Shown: positions 12,001-23,440 of the stretch, piece by piece
Layout of the letters: each line of letters opens with the position of its first letter
Position numbering within the stretch: position 1 is the stretch's first letter
NCBI GenBank assembly: GCA_001692895.1
Contig: KV748192.1
Span: 372,001 to 436,000, forward strand
DNA: 64,000 nucleotides
Origin: Cenococcum geophilum 1.58
Taxonomy: Eukaryota; Ascomycota; Dothideomycetes; Gloniales; Gloniaceae
Reading direction: 5' to 3'
Notes under the pieces: generated by a model
Databases searched by the model: none
What the model saw: the letters and a program-made list of their open reading frames with translations, nothing else
Told to the model about the DNA's origin: nothing
Position numbers and translations under genes: made by a program

Positions 12001-15000
12001 AAGTATAAATAGGATTAAGTAGCTAATAGTTAGGAAAAGTAGAGGCCTATAGGACTAGAGGGAACTAGTAGTAGAGCCTTAAACCCTTAAAGGAATTTAA
12101 GGATAACGCCTAAATTTATAAGTTAAATAGTAAGATTAGCGGTTTAAAGCACTAATAGATAGTAGAGCAATAAGGAACTATATCTTACTAGCAGCAGTTA
12201 AAAGGATAGGATTACTACATAGGAAAAAGGAATACTCTTACCTATTAGTGACAATTTTAGGAGATCCAATAGCCTACGGAGGAGGCATTATTAATCTTAA
12301 AACAGGACCTGTTTAGCTAACTATTAAAGGGTAATAGATTGAGATATCTTTTAATATATTACCATTAGGAAATAATAAGGCAGTACTAGGAATGCCTTAG
12401 TTATAGGAATACAATCTAAAGATTAATTAGGTTATAGGTTAGGTCAACATTAGAGATACTTAACGACATAAGATATAATAATAAGCTAAGTTAGTATGGT
12501 ACTAAGTAGGGGCGACCTATAAAGAAATAGAGAAAGGACTAAGTTATATACTAAAGAGATACTATAAGTATAGTAAGAAACTATAGTCACTAAAGAGTAA
12601 GAAGCTATTAGAGTATATAGTATAGGACTATAAAATAAAATTAGAACTAGGAATAAGTCTAAGGTTCTTTCTAACTTATAAGCTTACTAAAGAAGAAGGT
12701 AGAGCGCTAAAAGAGTTTATTTAAGAAAACTTATAAAAGGGATATATTAGACCATTGTAGTTATTAGCGGGTTATCCAGTACTGTTCGTACTAAAGAAAA
12801 ATAGCAAACTAAGGCTGTATATTGACTATAGATAGTTAAATAGCATTACTAGAAAGGATAGGTATCTTTTACCCTTAATTAGTAAAATTTAAGACAGAAT
12901 AGGTAATGTATAAATCTTTACAAAGATAGATCTAAGATAGGCGTACTATTAGATTAGAATTAAGGAAGGCAATAAATAGAAGGCAGCCTTTAGGTTAAAG
13001 GAAGGACTATATAAACTATTAGTTATATAATTCGGGCTTATAAATACACTAGCGACGTTTTAGAAACGTATTAATAATATATTAAAAGAACACTTAGATA
13101 AATTTATTATAGCATACCTTAACAATATTATTATCTACTTAATAACTAAGGAAGAATACGGAGAATACGTTAAATAGGTCTTAAAGATATTATAAGAAGA
13201 ATAGATACTAGTAGCAATTAAGAAATATAAGTTCTTTACTAAAAAGACAGATTTTATTAGATTTATTATTAAACTAGGCCAACTTAATATAGATCTAAAG
13301 AAGATTAAGGCTATAGTAAATTGGTAAGAACTGGAGAATATTACGCAGTTAAGATCGTTCCTAGGGTTTTACAATTACTATAAAAGGTTTATAGCGCAAT
13401 AGTTAAAAGATATTAAACTATTTACGCGATTAATAAAGAAAGAAGAACTATAGGTATAGGGAGAGGAATAGTAAGAATTATTTAAGAAAGTTAAAGAGTT
13501 ATTTACCTAGGAGCTAGTTCTTAAGATCTATTAACTAGGACTAGAGATAGTTATAAAAATAGATATATTAGACTATATACTAGGGGTATACTTTATATAG
13601 AGACATTAAGATAGATGGCACCTAGTAGCATACTATAGTTAAAAGATAACACTACTAGAGTTAAACTATAATATCTATAATAAGGAGTTATTAGGTATAG
13701 TTATAGTACTAAAGAAATAAAGAGCATTCTTATAAGACACGGAGAAACTATTTATAGTTAAGATGGATTATAAGAACTTAATAGGATTCCTAATAATAAA
13801 GGAACTTAATTAAAGATAGGTTAAATAGGCAGAGATGCTTATAGAATACCATTTCAAGATTTAGTATATTAAAGGCACAGATAATATACAAATAGATGCT
13901 CTAAGTTAAAAAGCTAAACTATAAAATAACAAAAAGCTATTAGGGGCTTTACTATAAAAGGATATAGATAGACTAATTAGGTATAATTACCTAAAACTTA
14001 TAGCAACTTAGGAAGATAACGAGCTAGAAAAAGTCTATAAGACATTAAAAAGCTTTTAGGTATAAAGGATCTTTAAGACATAACTAGAAGAACAGTTAGA
14101 GTATTTAGGGGAAGAGATACTATATAAGCATAGAGAGGCAAAGTATATCCTAAGAAGCATAGCAGAGTATTTTATGGAAGATTTCTATAAGGGAATAACT
14201 TAGGGACATAATAGAGCTATGAGCTTAGTGTTAAGACTCTAAGAGGAGTATATTATTAATGGAATCTAGGGCTTAGCGCGAAAAGTTATAAAGGAGTATC
14301 TAAATTGCTAAAGAAATAAACTAATAAGGCATAAGTGTTATGCCTAAGCCTAACCCACTTAACCATACAAACCACCAAAAAGGTAGCAGTAGTGTCTCGC
14401 GACTAGACGGGCTGCCGGTTGGAATGCCTTATAAGCTCTACAGCCTATACCGCCGTATGGGTAGCGCAAGGTCTGATAACTGCACCCCCTCTTAGGGCGT
14501 ATGTCCTTAGGCGCCTGAATCGCGATCGTGGCTGGCCTCTTGCCAGGTGGTCTTGGCCACGCAGCGCGCGAGCTGCCCGCAGCACCCTAGCTGCAACGCG
14601 AGGCGTCCGCTAGCACCCTAGCTAGCGTATTGAGCTTTCCATAAGGGTGACCTCCAGCAAGCACGTGTGATACCCCGCACTGACTACAGAGAGTGTAGTC
14701 GCTTAGGCTGTCCCGTACTCGTAAATGCTCAACCCCGCACCGGATTGAACACTGACCTCTAGGTAGTTGCGAGACACATTATTATGCCTAAGCCCAACCC
14801 ACTTAACCATACAAACCACCAAAAAGGTAGCAGTAGTGTCTCGCGACTAGACGGGCTGCTGGTTAAAATGCCTTATAAGCTCTACAGCCTATACCGCCGT
14901 ATAGGTAGCGTAAGGTCTGACAATAAGCTATATAGAGGGCTACAACCTATTAAAATACCAGAAAGACTATAGGAGGTTATATTATAGGACTTTATTATTA

Positions 15001-16040
15001 AGTTACTAAAGTTAAAAAAACCCTATTACCGGACAAGATTATAATGTAATCTTAGTAATAGTAGATAAGCTTATAAGGTGGGAATACTTTATAGCATATA
15101 TAGAAGAAATATTAGTAGAAGATATCGCTAAAATCTATATTAAAGAAGTGTTTATAAGATATAGAGCACTAAGTAAAATTATATTAGATAGAGATTTAAG
15201 ATTTATAGTAGCATTCTAGGAGGTATTCTTAGTAGAATAAGGAGTAAGAGCAGTAACTTCTACCGCATATTATCCGCAGATAGACGGTTAAATGGAAAAA
15301 TTAAATTAGACACTAGAATAGTATCTAAAGCACTATATTAATCACGTATAAAATAATTAGGTATTATTATTATCAGTTATATAGTTTATATATAATGCAA
15401 TACTATAAGAAGGAATAGGTATATTACTATTTAAGGCGAATTACGGATATAAGCTAAGAATATTATTATCACTATAGTAAGTAAAGAAAATAAGTAGTAT
15501 AGCTAAAGAAAGAATAAAGACGTTAATAAATCTTTATACGGACCTTATAGAATTAGTAAAAAGAGTATAAAAGAGAATAAAAAAGTATTATAATACTAAG
15601 AGATTTAAGGGACTAGATCTTAAGGAGGGAGATAAAGTATAGCTACTACACAAAAATTTTAAAAGTTGACGACTAAGTAAGAAGTTAAATTATATCAGAC
15701 TAGGACCTTTTAAAATTACGTAGAAAATTTTACTGGTTACGTTTAAGTTAGACCTACTAGCTAAAATAAAGATCTACCCTATATAGCATATTGCGATACT
15801 AGAGCCAATATACAGAAATATTAAGCCACTAGTTTATAAGGTAGATATATATAAAGGATAAGAAGAGGATAAATAGTAAGTTTTAAAGATTGTTAATTAT
15901 AAGGACATTAACAATAAAATATAGTATAAGGTTAAGTGGATAGGCTATACTAAGACTACCTAGAAATTACTAAAGAATTTAAAAAAACGTTATAGGAAAG
16001 GTATAGGAGTATTAAAAGAGATTAGGTTAGGTAGTATTAA
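9060..16040 (+). pseudogene. Gy-A gag-pol, degraded
   Basis: About 9,060-9,250 is the leader. Gag follows, with a zinc knuckle remnant at 10,107-10,157 (CX2CX4HX4C in which Cys and His codons have become Tyr). The protease motif at 12,149-12,180 reads DSRA where DSGA is usual. Reverse transcriptase spans about 12,640-13,280; its YLDD box (13,115-13,126) reads YLNN, both Asp lost by G-to-A. RNase H is about 13,480-13,930, and integrase about 14,030-15,650 is interrupted by a miniature LTR element. A chromodomain-like tail lies near 15,890-15,990. A 10,630-10,860 stretch repeats an acidic DSQDE-like coding motif. About 16,040-16,770 is 3' UTR without recognisable features. Inactive. Confidence 0.92.
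14336..14922 (+). mobile_element. Miniature LTR element (TRIM-like), 587 bp
   Basis: Two direct terminal repeats of 143 bp (14,336-14,478 and 14,780-14,922) flank a 301-bp interior, and the 5-bp site ATAAG is duplicated at 14,331-14,335 and 14,923-14,927. The repeats begin TGTTATGCC (TATTATGCC in the second) and end TCTGACA (TCTGATA in the first). Their eight differences are all transitions. The interior is GC-rich, too short for gag or pol, and has several self-complementary segments (about 14,530-14,600). I could not identify a conventional primer site or purine tract. Size and layout fit a terminal-repeat retrotransposon in miniature, which would depend on another element's proteins. Confidence 0.88.
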
Positions 16041-16770
16041 TAAAAAGGGATTGCTAAAGAATAAGTTACCTAAGGGGGACCTAAGAAAAGCAGTTACTAA
16101 ACTACTTAGATCTGTTTCCTTCTTAGCTAAAAGAAAGTCTATTCTCTTATTACCTAATTTTTATAGACCCTATTCTATAAGTTTCCACTCCTTAAAATAT
16201 ACCTTCTTACGCACCTTCTTAAGACAGATTGACTAAGTAGACGCTATAAGATAAGACTTAAGAGCCCGTTACTAAGCATTGGTAGCCTCCCGTTCTGCGT
16301 TATAAGAACAGCGCAACTCTACTAGAGCAATAGATAATTTATTATCTAGCTACGTAGTAGTAGATTAAATATAAGACCCTAAGATAAATTAATTAAGGAA
16401 CTAGACGACTATTAAGAGTAATAAGTTATATATATTTAGCATTAGAAATAAAGCGAACGTCATAAAATAAACGAATATTTGCTTTAGTGCACTCTAAATA
16501 AGAGGACGGTTATTGCGAAGATAGGTTCGCTAATGCAATATTAACTAACCCCTCTTTTAAATAGTAAGAACTTAGAGACGGCATAATCTTACTAAGAGAT
16601 AATATTGCAGCGACAGTGCGAATACGACGGGTAGTTAAAGATAAAGAAATTACTTTAGGTATAATAAGTAATAATATTAACTAAATTAATTAGATGGATA
16701 TTACACCTCTAGTAAACAACTTAGAGATGTTTAGAATCTTTAAGGATAAAGATAAAGAAAAGGGAAATAG

Positions 16771-17193
16771 TATTACGGACGCTTTAAGTATAATATTATA
16801 ACTACTTAGAGAGGAGTTAGAAGAAGCTAGTTAATTAATTTAGGTATAGCCTAAGATAGAACTAGTAGAACTATATAATAAGGAATAGTAGCTAAGGTTA
16901 TATAATATAATCTATATAATCTATATAATCCGTAAGATCTATAATAGGGTAGACGGAGTACACATATACTACGTATAAGGAGGATTTTATAGGAGTACGG
17001 TTGTGTATTTAAGGACCCTTAGTCCCTACTTAGATAGTTCCTTCCTTATAGTAATTCTTAGAATATAATTAAAGTTAATCTATTAGGCAACCACTCCACC
17101 AGTTACTATTAGTTATTAACTTTAACTTACTTTACCTATATACCTAGCCTAATAACAAGCCTACTGTAGTACCTACTATAAGGTTCCGTTACA
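16771..17193 (+). repeat. Gy-A 3' LTR
   Basis: 423 bp, preceded by a purine-rich tract (about 16,747-16,770). It starts TATTACGGACGC (TG changed to TA) and ends CCGTTACA, followed by the duplicated CTAAG. Confidence 0.93.
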
Positions 17194-17198
17194 CTAAG

Positions 17199-17670
17199 AC
17201 GCATTATTAAAATAGTACTAAACTTTAGTAGGGGCTAAAGATAGTTTACTTTTTAGTTTTTTAGCTACTACTAATATATAAAACCCTAAGACAAATTAGA
17301 TAAGGAATTAAATAATTATATAAAATAATAAAAAATATATATTTAGCGTTAGAAATAGATTAAATATTATAAAATATTTAAATATTTACTTATATATACT
17401 TAATATAAAAAGAAAGTTAGTAACTAAATAAAGCTGTAATTATAATATATACTAACTTTTTCTCTATATAATAAGAATAGAATAGTATAACTTTATTAAA
17501 TAAAAGAATAATAGTTACTAGCTAGTTATAATAATTAAATAATAAGAATCTAATGGAAGGTTTTAAAAAAATAAAGGTTACTAAATTAAAGATAGGAATA
17601 CTATACCTTTAATTAATAACTTAGAGTTAGAAGATATCTTTAAGGGTAAAGATAAAAAGAAGGGGAATAG
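17199..17670 (+). other. Gy-B copy 1 3' UTR, continued after Gy-A
   Basis: This segment resumes the sequence broken at 2,864 and is collinear with 39,150-39,623 of Gy-B copy 2. It has no reading frame and ends in a purine-rich tract (about 17,650-17,670). Confidence 0.85.
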
Positions 17671-18084
17671 TATTATAGACCTTATATTAGCAGTAGTAGT
17701 ACTACTAAGAGGAGATATAAATAAGTTAGTTAAGATAGTATAGAAAGTACTAGAACTAATTAAGCTAGGGAATAAAAGGTAGTTAAGTTATATAGCTAGT
17801 TACGTTATAAGTTTAGAATATAGAAATATAGAAATAAGATATATTAATGTACTAATATACTAATATACTTAGTATATTTTTAGGCGTAGTATTAAATACT
17901 TAAAAGACTATAGTTCCTACTTTAAATAGTTTCTCTCTTTATAGTAAATCTTAGAATATAATTAAAAGTTAATCGATTAGGTAACCTACTCTACTAGTTA
18001 TACTTATATTATTGACTATTCTATACCTATATACCTAGCCTATTAATAAGTCTATCGTAGTATTTTACATAAGGCTTTATTATA
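17671..18084 (+). repeat. Gy-B copy 1 3' LTR
   Basis: About 414 bp, matching 39,624-40,043 throughout. It begins TATTATAGACC (from TGTTATAGATC) and ends GGCTTTATTATA (from GGCTTCGTTACA); the changes shown are transitions. The partner LTR is outside the window. Confidence 0.88.
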
Positions 18085-19450
18085 GTTATTATTTATATAA
18101 TAGTCTTATTCTATTTAGCAGAGTATAGGTAAATAGAAGTCTTCTAATATTTTCCCTATAGCTCTTTTATACCACTTTAATATACGCTAAAGGCCATAAT
18201 TATATAGTTTAGTAGGGGTTAAGGTAATTTTATTTAGGACTTAGCGCTAGCTATTTCCATTCTCCTTTTATATTATCTTTTTAAGTATATTCTTTAGGAC
18301 CTTATAGCTTTAATAATAGTAGGCCTCGCCTATTATACTATATTTTTACCTTACCTTTTTTATACCTATAAGTAGCTATATCGTCTTTAGCAACTATCTA
18401 TATTAGGTATATTTATAGGGCTAGGCTATTAGGTAGTACTCTTTTAAGTAATTACTTATAATTCTCTAAACATCCTTTAGTATTACCTCTAGTATTCCTA
18501 CTAGTCTATTAGTAATTTCCTAAAAGCTTTTTTTTTCCTAATTAAGTTTTTATATAGTATATCTCTAGCGAGTTTATTCCGCTACGGCGTTAATATTAAG
18601 GGTTATCTATATAGATACATAGTCTATAGTTAATACTTATATATTTTCTAGCCCGCAGAACGCTAGCTGGTTTATAAATACTTTTTATATAAATATTAGA
18701 TCGATTATACTCTCTTAAACTCCTCTTTTTTAGGTAGGTTTACTAGTTAGGGTAATAAGGAAAAGGCCTTACGTTTCGAGTTTATTACATAGGTGCGTTG
18801 TCTATACTTCTACTATAGCCTACTATCCTTTCTATGCTATATAGTATATTATAATAGGCCCTATATAGTTATCTAGGGTTTATTACCTATTAAGTTATAG
18901 ATATTAATTATACTGATTTAGCCACTATTTATAGCTATGTATATTTTAGCTATATTAGGGCTAATAGTATAGTAACTTTACGCCTATATATTAATATATT
19001 GGCTAATTAGAAAGTATATATACGTAGCTAAGTCTAGTTTATATAGGAGGTAGTATCCTTTTAGTTAGTATATTTTATAGAGTTACTTATTATATACTAA
19101 TTCCTATAGGTATTATCTAGTATTTTCTTTAAGGTTTAGGCTACTAAATAAAGACTATGTTACTCTATAGTTTAAGTATCCGTAGTTGTATTATACTATT
19201 ATTAACCCTTTTATAGCTTGTCTAATAACTTATAGATATCTTCCCTTTATATCTAAAGTGTTTTATCTTAGGCCGCTAAAATTAGAATTCTCTACTAGGA
19301 TAGGTCTCTAGCTGCGTTTATACTACCTTACGGCTATTCTACGCTTTATTTTACTACTTCTTAAGTAAATATTACCCCTACTAGAGTAGGTACCTTAAAT
19401 CTCTTCCATTATATAATTATTTACCTACTATTATTTATCCTATTTATCTC
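18085..19450. other. Unassigned AT-rich stretch
   Basis: About 1.4 kb with no LTR, no RT, integrase or transposase motif that I can recognise on either strand. On the minus strand it lies downstream of the LINE ORF1-like remnant and may be its continuation, but nothing here proves that. Confidence 0.4.
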
Positions 19451-20720
19451 CTTCTCCTTATATACATTTCCCTATAGTATAGCTATAATCTAATATAGCT
19501 AGGCTTATCTTATTTTAGTAGCTTCTAGGTATATCTAGCATATTTTATACTCCAACTTTTATTATTCTCTATATTTTCTACCGTAATTATATATCTAGCT
19601 CCCTTATTTTTAGGGCAGTTATTAGTATTATATATATTAGTATACTCTCTATATCCTGCCTAACTCCTATATATACTCTAGGTATATCTTTACTATTAGT
19701 ATCTAAAATATTATTAGATTTAGACTCTGTAATAGTATATACTAGAGGCTATTTATAACTACTCCCTTATAGGTTAGTACTACCTACATTACTTAGGTTA
19801 GTAGACTAATTATTAAAGTACCGCGCGTTTTAACCCTTTAGAACTTAGGTAATTTTCCTATATATATTAAGCGTTCTTTATTAAGCTATATAACTTTAAT
19901 TATTATAATCCCTAAGGGTTGCTTTCTAGTAGTCTTAATAATATTCTAAATAAGTTATATATTTATAGCGCCTTATCCGCTTTCTACTTATATATTAAGG
20001 GATACTCTAATTACTTTAACTAGGTAGTTTTAATAGAGGATTTTGCGCTTAGGGGTATCTCCCTAGGTAATAGTCTAGTTCTTTACCTACTAGTTAGAGA
20101 GCGTAACCTCTATATTACCGCTTTATAGGACCCTTACTACTACTGCTCTTAATATATATACTTTAACTAATATAAGGATCTATTATAGTTCCGTTTCTAT
20201 TACCTTTAGTGTTTTAACCCTAACTATAACTCTAACTAGAGCTATATTAAATAGGCGCTAAAGAGTTACTAATTAGGCGCTTATAATAATATTAGCCTAT
20301 AATAGCTTTACTACCTATATTATTAGTATTCCCTATAATTTTATAGCGTCCTTAATATATCTAAGCCTATTTTCTACTATGTTTTAGTTCCTATTATACT
20401 TTATTAAAAGCTTCTAGATAATTTATCCTGCTTATTATACCACCCACGCCACCTCTACGCGTAGTTATTTATCCTCTTTCTTCCTTAAATCTTCTTTAAT
20501 ATCTTTTAGAAGGATTCTAAGTTTCTACTATTTTTAGTCACTGCTCTATAGTTATTGTAGTTAGGTTACCCCCTATTAGGTTTATTATAGTATCGCAATT
20601 TTCTATATAGCGTCTACCCTTTAAGTCCACTATAACCCTCCTATATCGCGTAGACTTTTTAGCTATGCTATATATATTAGTTTTAGGGCATAGTATACTG
20701 TAGATTTAATTAGAGATAGT
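19450..20720 (-). pseudogene. LINE ORF1-like remnant
   Basis: On the minus strand a broken frame runs from about 20,700 to 19,450. Its middle part resembles the nucleic-acid-binding domain of ORF1 in fungal non-LTR retrotransposons of the Tad/I type. Its C-terminal part (about 19,540-19,700) has the spacing of zinc-knuckle cysteines ending in a KSWS motif, as in ORF1 proteins of that group. Many stop codons stand at Gln positions. It differs from the LINE at 41,533-46,905. Recognition is by overall resemblance and is moderate; a degraded gag of another type is the alternative. Confidence 0.42.
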
Positions 20721-22074
20721 TATTTCTTTATTAGATAATTAGTGGACGTGTTCTACTACTATAGCGGCTTTTTTTTTAAAAAAAAATTAGTAGATAAACT
20801 AGCTAAAAAGGGCGTTAATAAAAAAAGAAATGTTCTTATACCTCTTTATCCTATATAGGGAGACTAGTAAGAGAAAAAAATACTAAAATAGTAGAGAAAT
20901 AATTAGTAGTAGAATAAGAATAAAGGAAAATACTATTCTAGGATTTAGTAAGGAGGCTTTTCCTTTTCTCTTAAAGCTCCTAAGGATATATATCCTAAAA
21001 AGCTATAATTAGCCTTCTTCCAGCTAAAACTAGAAAAGAGCTATTTTAAACCCTTTTTTAAAACCATAGGGAAGAATAAAAAAGGTAGATACTTTAGGAA
21101 ATATTGCGCCATATAAATCCCTAAGTACTTACTGCTAGACTATAACCTATATAGGGAAGAGGGAAAAGAAATAAAAAGACAACTAGGCTCTTATCTCTCT
21201 TTAAAAAAGTTATATATATATATATATATATAAAAAGGAAGAAAGACACTTTTTCTATTTTTAAATAAGAGAGGAATAGCTATTAAAAAGTGGCTAATAG
21301 CAGTAGAATATTTAGGAGGTAACTCCTACTAAGCTTCTAGTAGATAGATAATAAAAAGCAAAAGGATAGAGATAGGTATTAGGATTTCTTATAGTCTTAT
21401 TTACCGTTTTCTTATTACCTAATAGTTATTAGTGTTTTAGTATCTTACTAAGGAGCTATAAAACCCTAGGGGTTTATAAACCACTAAAGTATAGCTATTA
21501 GTATATATTAAGCTGCCTAGGAAGGATTTATATATATAGAACTAAAGCGCTATAGCCTAAAGGCTATATACGTAATATTATACATAGTATAATACAATGG
21601 ATAAAATAAAGTAATTAGTAATATACTTAAGACCTTATAGGTTTAACTCTTGTTTAAACCCTAGGTTAAGTTAGAGATAGCCTTTACTAGTTAGCCTATA
21701 ACTAAAACGCAAGGCGGCCTCTTTAGGCGCCGCGCTATAGCTACTAGGGGTCTAATATATTTGGTATAGTATACCCCTAAGGCATAGTGTCGCGATTATA
21801 GCTTAGCCTAATCCGCGCTCCTAAGCCTATAGCATATAGCATTATATCTAAAGATAGTTGCTATTGGGAATGGAGGAATTATTAGGTAACGAAGTTACCT
21901 CACTTATATATATTATATTAGTAAGGGGGAGTACTTAGGCAGTCTCTTTAAGCTTAGCGGCGTATATATAATAGGTTATATAATAGCGCGCGGGCTATCT
22001 TATAGATATATTTTCGGGCTATTAAGCCTTTAGATTCTTACTTAGAGGGCTATATATATATTATTTCTGCTAGC
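20721..22074. other. Unassigned stretch, partly less AT-rich
   Basis: No coding or repeat family is recognised. It contains poly-T/poly-A near 20,768-20,790, a TA microsatellite at about 21,211-21,231, and a section (21,690-21,830) that keeps more CpG than its surroundings. Confidence 0.4.
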
Positions 22075-22079
22075 CTATT

Positions 22080-22244
22080 TGTTACGGCTTAAACAAATAC
22101 CTCTAAATCGAAGCTTAAACAAATGCTATATTATAAAGATACTAAGTTAAGGAGCAGAAAAAAGTTAAAGAAAGGACATTTCTATATATAGGCACTAAGT
22201 CTCTAAGCAAGCCCCTAACTAGGGTCTGTAACAGTGCCGTAACA
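22080..22244. repeat. 165-bp solo LTR with 5-bp target duplication
   Basis: The unit starts TGTTACGGC and ends GCCGTAACA, a perfect 9-bp terminal inverted repeat. It is flanked by CTATT at 22,075-22,079 and 22,245-22,249. A TG...CA unit with a 5-bp duplication and no interior is best read as a solo LTR left by LTR-LTR recombination. A short internal duplication (CTTAAACAAAT) lies at about 22,087-22,125. A small TIR element is the less likely alternative. No second copy is in the window. Confidence 0.8.
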
Positions 22245-22249
22245 CTATT

Positions 22250-23440
22250 TAATAGCCTAATATATTATTCCGTATAGCCGTACCTAGTATCTTACTAGTT
22301 ACTCGCTTACCTTTTAGGGTTTATACTATAGCTAAATAGTACGGAGCTTATTACCTTATAAGTATATATATAAAGTAGGTGGCTTATAGGGGCTATATAT
22401 ATTTTAGTACAATATTTAGAATCGTTAACTCTATATAGGGTCTATACTTTTAGAGGTTATAACTACTATATATAGTGGTTATCCGGCTAATTATAATATA
22501 CGGCTTTAGTATCTAGGTTATTAGGGGAACTAGAAAGGGCCCCTAAATTACTCCTTAAGCTACTTTAAAAGGTCTAAGTAGCCTACCTTTAAAGAATAAT
22601 AAGCTAGTATAAGCGAAAGGATACAGTACTACTTAAGAAATAAATTAATATACTTACTCTATAGTTATATATTTGGGCTACTATAATATAAAAGACGCTA
22701 AAGAAGCGCGACTATAGCGTTATAAAGTATACTAGGGTGTGCTTAAGTCGGCTATAGAAAGGCCCTAGGGTCCTTTAAAAAAAGACTCCCTAGTAACTTT
22801 AGTGTAGGGAAGAAGAACTAGTAAAGTAGAAGAGAAATAGCGCCGTACTAAAGCCTAGGTCTATATATAAAAGGCTAATATATATAAAAATAAGAATAAA
22901 AAAGAGAACGGAATTAAAGTAAAGTATAAAAGAATGCTAGAAAGCTAATTACTATAATATAGTAATAGATAAACTAATACTAGAAAGTTAGATAGAAGGT
23001 ATAAATAAGAAAAAAGTAAGTTATTATTACGGGATACTCCTGTAATACCTTATATATATCTACCTATTTCTACCAACTTAGTAACTAGAGACTAATCTTA
23101 AGACGGCAATTTAATAGCAACCTGCGGCAATCTAACGGAAATCTACTATATTCTACTATACTCTGCTAAGTTCTACTAAATCCTACTAAGTTCTGCTAGG
23201 ACTACTACCTAAATCCTATTCTACTCTGTATATATATTAACTAAATAACTAAGTTAATAATATATACCATTTCTTCCCGCTTCCTTACCTTCTTTTCTTA
23301 TATAATATCTTAACCTCCTTTTACAGTTTATATATATAGTTTAATAATATCTACCTTGCTATATATTATCGCCGCTTATACTTACTCTATAATACTACGT
23401 TACATTAACTACCTATACTATTATTAATATATAGAATAAA
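22250..23440. other. Unassigned stretch upstream of Gy-F
   Basis: This may contain the LTR and leader of Gy-F, but no second LTR copy exists here to define it. About 23,135-23,225 holds imperfect tandem TTCTACTA/TTCTGCTA units. Confidence 0.4.

Larger units (their letters stand above)
2865..17193 (+). mobile_element. Gy-A: complete Ty3/Gypsy element with two nested insertions
   Basis: The element starts TGTTACGGACGC at 2,865 and ends GGTTCCGTTACA at 17,193. It is flanked by the 5-bp duplication CTAAG (2,860-2,864 and 17,194-17,198). Removing the Copia element (5,781 bp with its duplicated site) and the miniature LTR element (592 bp likewise) leaves about 7,956 bp, a normal length for a Gypsy element. 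Domain order is gag, protease, reverse transcriptase, RNase H, integrase, which defines Ty3/Gypsy. It landed in the 3' untranslated part of Gy-B; the uninterrupted site is readable at about 39,150 in Gy-B copy 2. Confidence 0.95.

Noticed and set aside
14419..14972. Short ORFs within and across the miniature LTR element
   Set aside because: They lie in or overlap terminal repeat sequence and differ between the two repeats; no conserved product.
21211..21231. TA dinucleotide runs as possible regulatory or centromeric signals
   Set aside because: Short TA runs are common throughout this AT-rich DNA and carry no specific evidence.
22080..22244. Interpretation of the 165-bp unit as a DNA transposon MITE
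   Set aside because: TG...CA ends, a 5-bp duplication and lack of longer terminal repeats favour a solo LTR, although a MITE is not strictly excluded.
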